64,000 bases of DNA from Nocardioides sp. URHA0032 (GTDB taxonomy: Bacteria; Actinomycetota; Actinomycetes; Propionibacteriales; Nocardioidaceae). Positions 7,988-18,084 of the stretch are shown in pieces; positions within the stretch are counted from its first letter, which is position 1, and every line of letters begins with the position of its first letter. The notes under the pieces were generated by a model. The model made no database searches, was not told the origin of the DNA, and saw only the letters and a program-made list of their open reading frames with translations. The DNA lies in NCBI RefSeq assembly GCF_000620645.1, contig NZ_KK211160.1, positions 372,001 to 436,000 on the forward strand, written 5' to 3'. The position numbers and the translations under genes are program-made.

Positions 7988-9352
7988 GTGGGCGGACGTG
8001 ACGCACGCCACCTGACGCTCTGGCTCCCCGTGATCCTCGTCCTGGCGGTCCTCGCCGCCGCGACGACGGCGTACCTCCTGGACCCCGGCGCCCCCGAGCC
8101 CGACCAGCCGGCCGCGATCCCGCCGCCGCCCGGGCTGGACCTCCCCGCCGTCCGGACGCCCGCGCCCGTCGCCGCCGCCGCCACCGGCACCCCCGACCCC
8201 GCGAAGGTGCGCCGGGCCGTCGCCGGCCTGCTCGAGGACTCCGACCTCGGCCCGCACGTCCTCGCGACCGTGGCCGGGCTCGACGGCACGCTGCTCTACA
8301 CGCGCGGCACGGGCGAGGCGACGCCGGCATCGACGCTCAAGCTGCTGACCACGACCGCCGCGCTCGAGACGCTCGGCCCCGACCACACCTTCGACACCAC
8401 CGTCGTCGCCGACGGACGGCACGTGGTCCTGGTGGGCGGCGGGGACCCGCTGCTGTCCCACGTGGACCTCCGCAGGCTCGCCCGGCAGGCGGCGCCGCAG
8501 CTCGGTGGCAAGGTCCGGGTCGGCTTCGACACCAGCCTGTTCAGCGGGCCGGCGGTCAACCCGCACTGGCCGGACACGTACGTGCCCGAGGGGGTCGTCG
8601 CGCCGATCGAGCCGCTGTGGGTCGACGAGGGCAGGACGAACGGCGGGTTCGGCAGCGCCACTGACCCGGCCGCGGCCGCCGCGCGGGAGTTCGCCGCCGA
8701 GCTCACCCGCGCCGGCGTCACCGTCGTGGGTACGCCGGAGGAACGGCGCGCCCCCGACGCGGCGTCGCGGCTGGCGGTGGTGACCAGCAAGCCGCTCGGG
8801 CTCATCGTCGAGCACACGCTGGCCACCAGCGACAACGAGGCGGCCGAGGTGATCGCCCGCCAGGTCGGGCTCGCCACCTCCGGCGTCGGGTCCTCCGTCG
8901 CCGGCGTCGCCGGCGTGCTCGACACCCTCGAAGCCCTCGGCGTACCCACGACGGGCGCGGTCGTCCACGACGGCAGCGGGCTGTCCCGCGAGGACCGTCT
9001 CGACCCGGACACCCTCACCGCGGTGCTGGAGACGGCGGGGTCGGCCGGGCACCCGGAGCTCCGGTCGGTGCTGACCGGTCTCCCGGTCGCCGGGTTCACC
9101 GGGTCCCTCGAGTACCGGTTCGACGCCGGGGACCCCGGCCGCGGGCTGGTGCGCGCGAAGACCGGCACGCTGTCCGGGGTCACTGGGCTCGCCGGCACGG
9201 TGATCGACCGGGACGGTACCCCGATGGTCTTCGCGCTCCTGGTCGACCGGGTCGCGCTGGTCGACACCCTCGGTGCGCGGGCCGCGCTCGACGACGTGAC
9301 GAGCGCGCTCGCGGACTGCCGTTGCGGGGGCGCGGGTACGGTCGCTCCATGA
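7988..9352 (+). CDS. dacB: D-alanyl-D-alanine carboxypeptidase / endopeptidase (PBP4, DacB type)
   Basis: A 454-residue secreted or membrane-anchored serine peptidase of the S13 family, trimming or cross-link-cleaving peptidoglycan. A hydrophobic segment (about 10-30) is followed by a Pro-rich stretch. Catalytic motifs are SxxK in STLKLL (about residue 115), SDN (about 280) and KTGTLSG (about 391). GTG start at 7988 with a purine-rich GGGGAGA upstream. The stop overlaps the next gene by 4 bp (ATGA). Together with the NlpC/P60 gene this makes two wall hydrolases within 5 kb. Confidence 0.88.
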   Translation: MGGRDARHLTLWLPVILVLAVLAAATTAYLLDPGAPEPDQPAAIPPPPGLDLPAVRTPAPVAAAATGTPDPAKVRRAVAGLLEDSDLGPHVLATVAGLDGTLLYTRGTGEATPASTLKLLTTTAALETLGPDHTFDTTVVADGRHVVLVGGGDPLLSHVDLRRLARQAAPQLGGKVRVGFDTSLFSGPAVNPHWPDTYVPEGVVAPIEPLWVDEGRTNGGFGSATDPAAAAAREFAAELTRAGVTVVGTPEERRAPDAASRLAVVTSKPLGLIVEHTLATSDNEAAEVIARQVGLATSGVGSSVAGVAGVLDTLEALGVPTTGAVVHDGSGLSREDRLDPDTLTAVLETAGSAGHPELRSVLTGLPVAGFTGSLEYRFDAGDPGRGLVRAKTGTLSGVTGLAGTVIDRDGTPMVFALLVDRVALVDTLGARAALDDVTSALADCRCGGAGTVAP

Positions 9353-10374
9353 GCAGCGCCGGCATGGTCGACTGGGGCCTCGCGGTCTCGTTGGGGTCCC
9401 GTCTCGCGGGAGAGGGCCCCCGGGTCTCCGGGGCCGACGCTGCCGCGGTCGTGGCCGAGTTGCGCGCGGATGCCCACCGCTCGACCGGTCTGGTCCGTGA
9501 CTTCACCGGCCTCGACACCGCGTCGGGCACCGCGCCGGTCCTCGTGGTCGACCGCGCCGGCTGGGTCGCCGCGAACGCCGACGGCTTCGCGACCGTGCTG
9601 GCGCCGGTGGTCGACAAGCTCACCTCGAAGAAGGGCGCTCCGTCCGGCCTGTCGCTCGCGATCGGGTCCCGGGTCACCGGCGCCGAGGTCGGGGCGCTGC
9701 TCGGGTTCCTCGCCGGCAAGGTCCTCGGCCAGTTCGACCCGTTCCACCCGCCCAGCGGCCGGCTGCTGCTGGTGGCGCCGAACGTCGTCCACGTCGAGCG
9801 CGAGCTGGGCGTCGACCCGCACGACTTCCGGCTCTGGGTCTGCCTCCACGAGGAGACCCACCGGGTCCAGTTCACCGCGACACCCTGGCTCGCCGACCAC
9901 CTGCTCGACGAGATGCACGCCCTCGCGGAGACCCTGGAGCCGACCGGCCTCCTCGACGACGGCCTCGGCCGGATCCTGGAGGTGGTGAAGGGGGAGGGCA
10001 GCCTGATCGACGCGATCGGCAGCCCGGAGCAGAAGGAGATCGTGGACCGGGTCACCGGCGTCATGTCGCTGCTCGAGGGCCACGCCGACGTGGTGATGGA
10101 CGGCGTCGGTCCGAGCGTGATCCCGACCGTGGCCACGATCCGCTCGAAGTTCAACAAGCGCCGCAAGGGCTCCGGCTCGCTCGACCGGATCGTGCGTCGC
10201 CTCCTCGGCCTGGACGCGAAGATGGCCCAGTACCGCGACGGCGCCCGGTTCGTCCGCGCCGTCGTCGACAAGGCGGGCATGGCCGAGTTCAACGCCGTCT
10301 GGGAGCGGGCGGAGAACCTGCCCTCCAAGGCCGAGATCGCCGATCCCCCGGCCTGGATCAACCGGGTGCTGTGA
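9349..10374 (+). CDS. Zinc-dependent metalloprotease-like protein (DUF2342 / TIGR03624 type)
   Basis: A 341-residue protein with a metallopeptidase-like motif LHEETHRVQF near residue 167, resembling the actinobacterial family annotated as coenzyme F420 biosynthesis-associated or zinc-dependent metalloprotease. Its biochemical activity is unknown to me; the F420 link is a phylogenetic-profile name, and no F420 gene is nearby. It overlaps dacB by 4 bp and precedes tilS by 7 bp, an order common in actinobacteria. An internal -10-like TACGGT (9337-9342) lies 6 bp before the ATG, so a second, leaderless transcript may start here. Confidence 0.7.
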   Translation: MSSAGMVDWGLAVSLGSRLAGEGPRVSGADAAAVVAELRADAHRSTGLVRDFTGLDTASGTAPVLVVDRAGWVAANADGFATVLAPVVDKLTSKKGAPSGLSLAIGSRVTGAEVGALLGFLAGKVLGQFDPFHPPSGRLLLVAPNVVHVERELGVDPHDFRLWVCLHEETHRVQFTATPWLADHLLDEMHALAETLEPTGLLDDGLGRILEVVKGEGSLIDAIGSPEQKEIVDRVTGVMSLLEGHADVVMDGVGPSVIPTVATIRSKFNKRRKGSGSLDRIVRRLLGLDAKMAQYRDGARFVRAVVDKAGMAEFNAVWERAENLPSKAEIADPPAWINRVL

Positions 10375-10381
10375 CACCCGG

Positions 10382-11341
10382 ATGAGCCTGCACCCGGCGG
10401 TCGCGGCGGTACGCCGGTCGGTCCGCCGCTCGCTCTCCGGCGTCGACCCCGGCCGGACCGTCGTGGTCGCGTGCTCCGGCGGAGCCGACTCGCTGGCGCT
10501 GCTCGCAGCAACCGTCTTCGAGGGCAGGAGGGCCGGCTGGCACGTGGTCGGCGCCACCGTCGACCACGGCCTCCAGGAGGGATCGGCGGCGCACGCCGCC
10601 CACGTGGTCGACCAGATGGCCGTCCTCGGCGCGGACGAGACCGTCGCCGCGACCGTCCAGGTGGACGCACCCGGGCTCGGCCCCGAGGCCGCTGCCCGTC
10701 GCGCGCGGTTCGCGGTCCTCGAGGAGCTGGCGGAGCGACTCGACGCCGCGGCGGTGCTGCTCGGCCACACCCGCGACGACCAGGCGGAGACCGTGCTGCT
10801 CGGCCTCGCCCGCGGCTCCGGCGGCCGGTCGCTGGCAGGGATGCGCCGCTCGTTCGACCGGTTCGTGCGACCGCTCCTCGACCTCTCCCGCGACGACACG
10901 GTCACCGCCTGCCAGGTCGAGGGGATCGAGTACTGGCTGGACCCGCACAACGAGGACTCCGCCTACGCCCGGGTGCGGGTCCGCCGCACCGTCCTGCCGG
11001 TCCTCGAGGAACAGCTCGGCCCCGGTGTGGCGGCGGCTCTCGCGCGCACCGCCGACCAGCTCCGCGCCGACATGGACCTGCTGGACGACGTCGCGGAGGC
11101 GGCGTACGCCGAGCTCGCCGACCTGCCCGTCGACGGGCTGCTGGCCCAGCCGGCCCCGGTCCGGCGCCGGGTGCTCCGCCTCGCCGCGCTGGCCGCCGGG
11201 AGCCCCGCGTCGGAACTGTTCCACGAGCACGTGCTCGGGCTCGACGCCCTGCTGACCGACTGGCACGGCCAGAAGTGGGTCGACCTGCCGGGGCCGGTCC
11301 GCGCCACCCGGCGCGACGGCCGCCTCCACCTCGAACGGTGA
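10382..11341 (+). CDS. tilS: tRNA(Ile)-lysidine synthase
   Basis: A 319-residue enzyme that attaches lysine to C34 of the CAU-anticodon tRNA(Ile), making it read AUA. The ATP-pyrophosphatase P-loop SGGADSLALLA lies near residue 32, and GHTRDDQAETVLLGLARGS follows near 130. The length fits the short actinobacterial form, which lacks the large C-terminal domain of the E. coli enzyme. The ATG start at 10382 has no clear ribosome-binding site and probably depends on read-through from the preceding gene. The tilS-hpt-ftsH order downstream is conserved in actinobacteria and supports the call. Confidence 0.9.
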   Translation: MSLHPAVAAVRRSVRRSLSGVDPGRTVVVACSGGADSLALLAATVFEGRRAGWHVVGATVDHGLQEGSAAHAAHVVDQMAVLGADETVAATVQVDAPGLGPEAAARRARFAVLEELAERLDAAAVLLGHTRDDQAETVLLGLARGSGGRSLAGMRRSFDRFVRPLLDLSRDDTVTACQVEGIEYWLDPHNEDSAYARVRVRRTVLPVLEEQLGPGVAAALARTADQLRADMDLLDDVAEAAYAELADLPVDGLLAQPAPVRRRVLRLAALAAGSPASELFHEHVLGLDALLTDWHGQKWVDLPGPVRATRRDGRLHLER

Positions 11342-11415
11342 GAGTTCCGGCGTTCGCGTCACGGGGAGCGCCTCGCGGCGTCACACTCGTACGCGTGCCG
11401 GAACCGAGGAGAACC

Positions 11416-12159
11416 ATGCATCGTCGTATCGCCGCCGCGATCACCGCCTGTGGCGCCCTGATCGTCGCCTCCCAGGCGCTGCCCGCCTCGGCCGCGCCGA
11501 CAGCCGCGGACGCCGGCTCATCCGCTGTCGCCGCGGCCCGGCCGCCGGTCGGCAAGGCGTGGTTGGTCGGCGTGGTCTCCGACCAGGCGAAGCACCCGCT
11601 CCAGGACGTCAACGTCGAGGCCTGGCTCGACGACCCCACGGCCGAGGCGCCGGTCGCGAGCGACCTGACGTACGAGGACGTCGCCGACGGGCAGGAGGGC
11701 TACTTCCGGCTCGAGGTCCCGATCCACGCCCACTACCTGATCGTCGTCTCCTCCGACACCGGGGACCCGTACCGCACCTTCGAGTACAACAACGGCGACC
11801 CGATCAAGGTCGGTCTCCGCAAGGTGCGCACGCTGGGCACCACCGAGATCCCGAGGGTCGCGCTCCAGGCGTCGACCACCTCCGCCAAGCTCAAGCCGGG
11901 GACCGTCAAGGTGAACAAGGCGGGCGCCATCACGATCACGGTGCGGTGCAAGAACGTCTACCCCGTCCTCGGCAAGGTCACCGCCGCGGTCGGCGGGAAG
12001 AAGGTCGTGGGCGTCCTGAAGCAGAAGGACCACGGCCAGCTGACCCTGACGCTGCCGAAGCTGAAGAAGCCCGGCAAGTACACCGTCGAGGCGTCGTACC
12101 TCGGGGACGACTTCGTGAAGAAGTCCTCGAAGAAGATCACCCTGACGGTCAAGAAGTAG
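11416..12159 (+). CDS. Secreted protein with Ig-like / carboxypeptidase-regulatory-like domains
   Basis: A 247-residue protein with a clear signal peptide (positive MHRR start, hydrophobic core, likely cleavage after ASAAPT-like sequence near 30). Residues 45-130 look like a beta-sandwich of the carboxypeptidase-regulatory type (GVVSDQAKHPLQDVNVEAW), and the Lys-rich C-terminal 110 residues like a bacterial Ig repeat ending LTVKK. I do not recognise a specific function. ATG at 11416 follows GAGGAGA; the frame is open further upstream, but that part overlaps tilS out of frame. It splits the usual tilS-hpt pair and so looks like a later insertion. Confidence 0.65.
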   Translation: MHRRIAAAITACGALIVASQALPASAAPTAADAGSSAVAAARPPVGKAWLVGVVSDQAKHPLQDVNVEAWLDDPTAEAPVASDLTYEDVADGQEGYFRLEVPIHAHYLIVVSSDTGDPYRTFEYNNGDPIKVGLRKVRTLGTTEIPRVALQASTTSAKLKPGTVKVNKAGAITITVRCKNVYPVLGKVTAAVGGKKVVGVLKQKDHGQLTLTLPKLKKPGKYTVEASYLGDDFVKKSSKKITLTVKK

Positions 12160-12201
12160 GCGGCGCGGGGACCCGACCCTCGCTGATCTAGAGTCTGCGC
12201 C

Positions 12202-12753
12202 ATGGACTCGTCCCACGTGGAGAACGACCTGGTCAACGTCCTCTTCACGGAGGAGCAGATCCAGGGCCGGCTCCGGGAGCTCGCGGCCGAGATCGAGGCG
12301 GACTACCAGGGCAAGGATCTGCTCATCGTCGGCATCCTCCGGGGGGCCGTGATGGTGATGGCGGACCTGGCCCGCAGCTTCACCCGGCACCTCGAGATGG
12401 ACTGGATGGCGGTGTCGTCGTACGGCTCCGGCACCAAGTCGAGCGGTGTCGTGCGGATCCTCAAGGACCTCGACACCGACATCTCGGGCCGGCACGTGGT
12501 CATCGTCGACGAGATCATCGACACCGGGCTGACGCTGTCCTGGCTGACCTCGAACCTGACCTCGCGCAGCCCCGCGAGCGTCGAGATCTGCACGTTGCTG
12601 CGCAAGCCCGAGGCCCTCACCATGCCGATCGAGGTGAAGTACGTCGGCTGGGACATTCCTAATGAGTTCGTCGTCGGCTATGGCCTCGACTACCGGGAGC
12701 GCTACCGGAACCTCCGCGACATCGGCACCCTCGCCCCGCACGTGTACTCCTGA
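12202..12753 (+). CDS. hpt: Hypoxanthine phosphoribosyltransferase
   Basis: A 183-residue purine-salvage enzyme converting hypoxanthine or guanine and PRPP to IMP or GMP. The PRPP loop VVIVDEIIDTGLTLSW (about 98-113) and the hydrophobic core GILRGAVMVMADL are intact. A -10 box TAGAGT (12189-12194) lies 7 bp before the ATG, indicating a leaderless mRNA. The C-terminus has the expected WDIPNEFVVGYG segment, but codons ATT CCT AAT and TAT here end in A/T, unlike the rest of the gene. The last 130 bp are followed by a second, imperfect copy of themselves (12764-12907). Confidence 0.92.
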   Translation: MDSSHVENDLVNVLFTEEQIQGRLRELAAEIEADYQGKDLLIVGILRGAVMVMADLARSFTRHLEMDWMAVSSYGSGTKSSGVVRILKDLDTDISGRHVVIVDEIIDTGLTLSWLTSNLTSRSPASVEICTLLRKPEALTMPIEVKYVGWDIPNEFVVGYGLDYRERYRNLRDIGTLAPHVYS

Positions 12754-12763
12754 CCGGTCCGGT

Positions 12764-12907
12764 GCGCCGATCGAGGTGAAGTACGTCGGCTGGGACGCTG
12801 AGCACGTTCCGGGCAACGAGTTCGTCGTCGGCTACGGCCTCGACTACCGGGAGCGCTACCGGAACCTCCGCGACATCGGCACCCTCGCCCCGCACGTGTA
12901 CTCGTAG
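12764..12907 (+). pseudogene. Duplicated 3' end of hpt
   Basis: A second copy of the hpt tail begins 12 bp after the hpt stop. From 12766 it matches 12624-12753 almost base for base, except that 9 bp encoding IPN (12655-12663) are replaced by 21 bp encoding AEHVPGN (12797-12817), one Tyr codon changes TAT to TAC, and the stop context changes. It keeps the reading frame of the hpt C-terminus through to a TAG at 12905-12907 but has no start codon, so it cannot make a protein alone. It is a partial tandem duplication or a displaced original 3' end. Confidence 0.85.
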
Positions 12908-13044
12908 CGGATCGTCGGCTCGCCGGGCCTGCTTGCCCACCCCGACGCCTGAAGGGGTCGGCTCTGGACCGGCCTGCGACAATGGGAGGGGCCGGCGGTG
13001 CCTGTACCGTCGACTCTTCCGATCAGGTCGTCCGAGAGAAGTCT

Positions 13045-15096
<2,052 letters not shown>

Positions 15097-15097
15097 T

Positions 15098-15715
15098 ATG
15101 ACCGACGCGATCCGGTACGCCGACCGCGATCCGGCCGACATCCCGCCCTACGACCACGCCCGGGCGGCGGCAGCGGTGCGCGAGCTGCTGATCGCGATCG
15201 GGGAGGACCCCGAACGGGAAGGCCTGCACGACACCCCGGCCCGGGTGGCGCGGGCTTACGCCGAGCTCACCTCCGGGCTGCGGATGCGTCCCGAGGACGT
15301 GCTCACGACGACGTTCGACCTCGGCCACGACGAGATGGTGCTGGTGCGCGACATCGAGCTCTGGTCGATGTGCGAGCACCACCTGGTGCCGTTCACCGGC
15401 GTCGCGCACGTCGGGTACATCCCGGCCGAGAGCGGCAAGATCACCGGGCTCTCCAAGCTGGCCCGGCTGGTGGACGTCTACGCGAAGCGGCCGCAGGTCC
15501 AGGAGCGGCTCACGACCCAGGTCGCCGACGCGCTGATGCGGATCCTCGAGGCCCGCGGCGTGATCGTCGTGATCGAGGCCGAGCACCTGTGCATGACCAT
15601 GCGCGGCGTGAAGAAGGCCGGCGCCCGCACCATCACCTCTGCCGTCCGGGGCACCATGCGCTCCAACGCGTCCACCCGCGCCGAGGCGATGGCCCTGATC
15701 CACCGGAACCGCTGA
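15098..15715 (+). CDS. folE: GTP cyclohydrolase I
   Basis: A 205-residue enzyme making 7,8-dihydroneopterin triphosphate from GTP, the first step of folate synthesis. The zinc ligands lie in SMCEHHLVPF (about 88-97) and EAEHLCM (about 163-169), and the active-site GAR region is intact near the C-terminus. ATG at 15098 follows the ftsH stop by one base (TGATATG), so it is probably co-translated; the frame is open upstream only inside ftsH. It is the first of four consecutive folate genes in the same orientation. Confidence 0.95.
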   Translation: MTDAIRYADRDPADIPPYDHARAAAAVRELLIAIGEDPEREGLHDTPARVARAYAELTSGLRMRPEDVLTTTFDLGHDEMVLVRDIELWSMCEHHLVPFTGVAHVGYIPAESGKITGLSKLARLVDVYAKRPQVQERLTTQVADALMRILEARGVIVVIEAEHLCMTMRGVKKAGARTITSAVRGTMRSNASTRAEAMALIHRNR

Positions 15716-15733
15716 CCGATAGCCTCCGGACCC

Positions 15734-16567
15734 ATGACGACGATCCCGGTGCTGATGGGCGTCGTCAACGTCACGCCCGACTCGTTCTCCGACGGCGGCC
15801 GCTGGCTGGAGCCGGGAGCCGCGGTCGCGCACGGCCGGGAGCTGCTCGCCGACGGCGCCGACATCCTCGACATCGGCGGCGAGTCGACGCGCCCCGGCGC
15901 CACCCGTCCGCTGGTCGAGGAGGAGCTGGGCCGCGTCGTGCCGGTGATCACCGCGCTGGCCGGTGACGGCGCCGTCGTCTCCGTCGACACCATGCGGGCC
16001 GAGGTCGCCGAGGCGGCCCTCGCTGCGGGCGCGACGATCGTGAACGACGTCTCCGGCGGGCTGGCGGACCCGCGCATCCTGGACGTGGTCGCGGCACACG
16101 ACGCGACGTACGTCGCGATGCACTGGCGGGCGCACGCCGACCACATGCGCGACTTCGCCGTGTACGACGGCCCGGGCGGGGTGGTCGCGGCGGTCTGCGA
16201 CGAGCTGTCCGCCCGGGTGGAGGCGATCCTCGCCGCCGGCGTACGCCGCGAGCAGGTGGTGCTCGACCCGGGCCTGGGCTTCGCCAAGCGGGCCGAGCAC
16301 AACTGGCAGCTCCTCCGCGACCTCGAGCCGCTGCTCGGGCTCGGCCACCGGGTCCTGGTGGGCGCCAGCCGCAAGTCCTTCCTCGGTAGGCTGCTCGCCG
16401 ACAGCGGCGGGACGATGCGCCCCGTCGACCAGCGCGAGCACGCGAACACGGCGCTCACGGTCCACCTCGCCCAGCGCGGCGTCTGGGGGCTGCGGGTGCA
16501 CGACGCACGAGCCGCTCGGGACGCCCTGCGCGTCCTCGAGCGCCTGGACGGGGAGGTGAGGGCGTGA
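15734..16567 (+). CDS. folP: Dihydropteroate synthase
   Basis: A 277-residue TIM-barrel enzyme condensing 6-hydroxymethyl-dihydropterin pyrophosphate with p-aminobenzoate; the sulfonamide target. Visible signatures are MGVVNVTPDSFSDGG at the N-terminus, GESTRPGA (about 56-63), DPGLGFAKR (about 178) and SRKSFLG (about 215). A -10 box TAGCCT (15720-15725) lies 8 bp before the ATG without a ribosome-binding site, so folP probably has its own leaderless transcript besides read-through from folE. The stop overlaps folB (GTGA). Confidence 0.95.
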   Translation: MTTIPVLMGVVNVTPDSFSDGGRWLEPGAAVAHGRELLADGADILDIGGESTRPGATRPLVEEELGRVVPVITALAGDGAVVSVDTMRAEVAEAALAAGATIVNDVSGGLADPRILDVVAAHDATYVAMHWRAHADHMRDFAVYDGPGGVVAAVCDELSARVEAILAAGVRREQVVLDPGLGFAKRAEHNWQLLRDLEPLLGLGHRVLVGASRKSFLGRLLADSGGTMRPVDQREHANTALTVHLAQRGVWGLRVHDARAARDALRVLERLDGEVRA

Positions 16568-17028
16568 CCGACGAGCCCTTCGACGTGACCGCTCGTCCCT
16601 CGCGGGTCACTCAGGACGAGCCCTTCGATACGACCGCTCGTCCCTCGCGGGTCACTCAGGACGAGCTCTCCGTGACCGGCATCGAGTGCTACGGCCACCA
16701 CGGCGTGTTCGAGTTCGAGAAGCGCGAGGGCCAGGTGTTCGTCATCGACCTGGCGCTCGGCATCGACACCAGTGCCGCGGCGGCTTCGGACGACTTGCAA
16801 GACACGGTGGACTACGGAAGTCTCGTGGCCTCGGTGAAAGCCGCCGTCGAGAAGGATCCGGTCGACCTGATCGAGACCCTCGCCCAGCGGATCGCGGACG
16901 TCTGCCTCTTGGACGACCGTGTTGAATGGGCGCGGGTGACGGTCCACAAGCCGGATGCCCCCATCGAGGCGACGTTCTCGGACGTCGTCCTCACGATCAC
17001 CCGGAAACGTGAGGTCCCTCGTGACTGA
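16564..17028 (+). CDS. folB: Dihydroneopterin aldolase with a duplicated N-terminal extension
   Basis: A 154-residue protein; the aldolase itself (about 120 residues, from LSVTGIECYGHHG near residue 35) is of normal length, with the conserved GxHG region, ETLAQRIAD and TVHKPDAP. It converts dihydroneopterin to 6-hydroxymethyl-dihydropterin and glycolaldehyde. The first 32 residues are two copies of a 15-residue unit (DEPFDVTARPSRVTQ and DEPFDTTARPSRVTQ) encoded by a 45-bp tandem repeat at 16570-16659. The GTG start at 16564 overlaps the folP stop. An internal GTG at 16672 could start a protein without the repeats, but would cut close to the fold. Confidence 0.9.
   Translation: MTDEPFDVTARPSRVTQDEPFDTTARPSRVTQDELSVTGIECYGHHGVFEFEKREGQVFVIDLALGIDTSAAAASDDLQDTVDYGSLVASVKAAVEKDPVDLIETLAQRIADVCLLDDRVEWARVTVHKPDAPIEATFSDVVLTITRKREVPRD
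16570..16659 (+). repeat. 45-bp in-frame tandem repeat inside folB
   Basis: Two copies (16570-16614 and 16615-16659) differ at three bases, and a third begins with GACGAGCTC at 16660. The core TCGATACGACCGCTCGTCCC of the second copy resembles the inverted-repeat element found inside nadB (29851-29919) and, weakly, 32724-32769. Confidence 0.85.
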
Positions 17029-17590
17029 GACCCCCAACCCGAACATCGTCGACACGGACACGCTGACCGGCGAGATGCGCCCGATCCGGCGAGCCGTGCT
17101 GGCCCTGGGGTCGAACCTCGGCGAGCGGATGGCGAGCCTCCAAGGCGCTCTCAACGCGTTGGCGGACACTCCCGACGTCTGGATCACCGCTGTGTCCCCG
17201 GTCTACGAGACGGAGCCGGTCGACTGCCCGCCCGAGGCCAAGACCTTCCTCAACGCGGTGGTGCTGATCGACACCACCCTGGCCGCGAGCCGGCTGATGG
17301 ACCGCGCGCTGGCCATCGAGGACGCCTTCGCCCGCGAGCGCGGCGAGGTCCCCAACGCCCCGCGCACCCTCGACGTCGACCTGATCGTCGTCGGCGACCG
17401 GCGCAGCGACGAGCCCTCCCTGCGGCTCCCGCACCCGCGGGCCGCCGAGCGCGCGTTCGTGCTGCGCCCCTGGCTCGACGTGGAGCCGGACGCGGAGTTC
17501 CCGGACCGCGGTCGGGTGGCCGACCTCGTGGAGAAGACCGACCAGAGCGGGCTCAAGCTGCGCGACGACCTGGTCCTCGAGATCCAGTGA
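17021..17590 (+). CDS. folK: 6-hydroxymethyl-7,8-dihydropterin pyrophosphokinase
   Basis: A 189-residue kinase that transfers pyrophosphate from ATP to 6-hydroxymethyl-dihydropterin, supplying the folP substrate. Motifs are LALGSNLGERMASLQ (about 26-40), SPVYETEPVDCP (about 63) and the metal-binding PRTLDVDLIVVGD (about 114). GTG at 17021 overlaps the end of folB by 8 bp in another frame. The N-terminal 22 residues before the fold are extra and of low complexity. Its stop overlaps the next gene (GTGA), so the folate operon continues into a membrane protein gene. Confidence 0.93.
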   Translation: MTETPNPNIVDTDTLTGEMRPIRRAVLALGSNLGERMASLQGALNALADTPDVWITAVSPVYETEPVDCPPEAKTFLNAVVLIDTTLAASRLMDRALAIEDAFARERGEVPNAPRTLDVDLIVVGDRRSDEPSLRLPHPRAAERAFVLRPWLDVEPDAEFPDRGRVADLVEKTDQSGLKLRDDLVLEIQ

Positions 17591-18075
17591 GCGCCGGCCC
17601 GGCCGGCGACGAGCCGTCGGGCGGCCGGCTGAGACCCACCTCCGCGGCGACCCTCACGGTGTGGGCCGTCGTCGGCCTGGTCGGTGGCTGGCTGCTGCAC
17701 CCGATCGCCGCCCGGGTCCTGGACAGCGCCCCGATCGTGACCTGGGCCCAGCCGCTGGCCCTGGTGCTGGTCGCCACGATCCTCGGCGCGACGGCGTACC
17801 TCACCTGGCGCACGATGCACGTCCAGCACCAGCGGCTCGAGCCGCACCGCGCCGTCAACCGGCTGGTGCTCGCCCGCGCCTGCGCCCTGGTCGGCGCGCT
17901 GGTGGCCGGCGGGTACGCCGGCTACGCGCTGAGCTGGGTCGGCATGGACTCCGACCTGGCCTCCCAGCGGCTGTGGCGCTCGGTCGCCGCCGCGCTCGCG
18001 GGCGTTGCGATCGTCGTCACAGCGGTCGTCCTCGAGCGTGCGTGTCGCGTCCGATCCGACGAGGACGAGGCCTAA
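17587..18075 (+). CDS. DUF3180 family membrane protein
   Basis: A 162-residue protein with four hydrophobic segments (about 20-40, 53-73, 93-115 and 130-150) in the pattern of the DUF3180 family, which is regularly found behind folK in actinobacteria. The function is unknown. GTG start overlaps folK by 4 bp, so it belongs to the folate transcription unit. The cytoplasmic loop between the second and third segments is Arg/His-rich, as expected from the positive-inside rule. Confidence 0.7.
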   Translation: MSAGPAGDEPSGGRLRPTSAATLTVWAVVGLVGGWLLHPIAARVLDSAPIVTWAQPLALVLVATILGATAYLTWRTMHVQHQRLEPHRAVNRLVLARACALVGALVAGGYAGYALSWVGMDSDLASQRLWRSVAAALAGVAIVVTAVVLERACRVRSDEDEA

Positions 18076-18084
18076 CGTGGTCGC

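Noticed and set aside
12764..12907. Second hpt tail as a separate small protein
   Set aside because: No start codon or ribosome-binding site in frame; it begins in mid-domain and duplicates the hpt end.
12601..12907. Intact integrated element at the hpt 3' end
   Set aside because: Only 12 bp lie between the copies; there is no integrase or cargo, so at most a scar remains.
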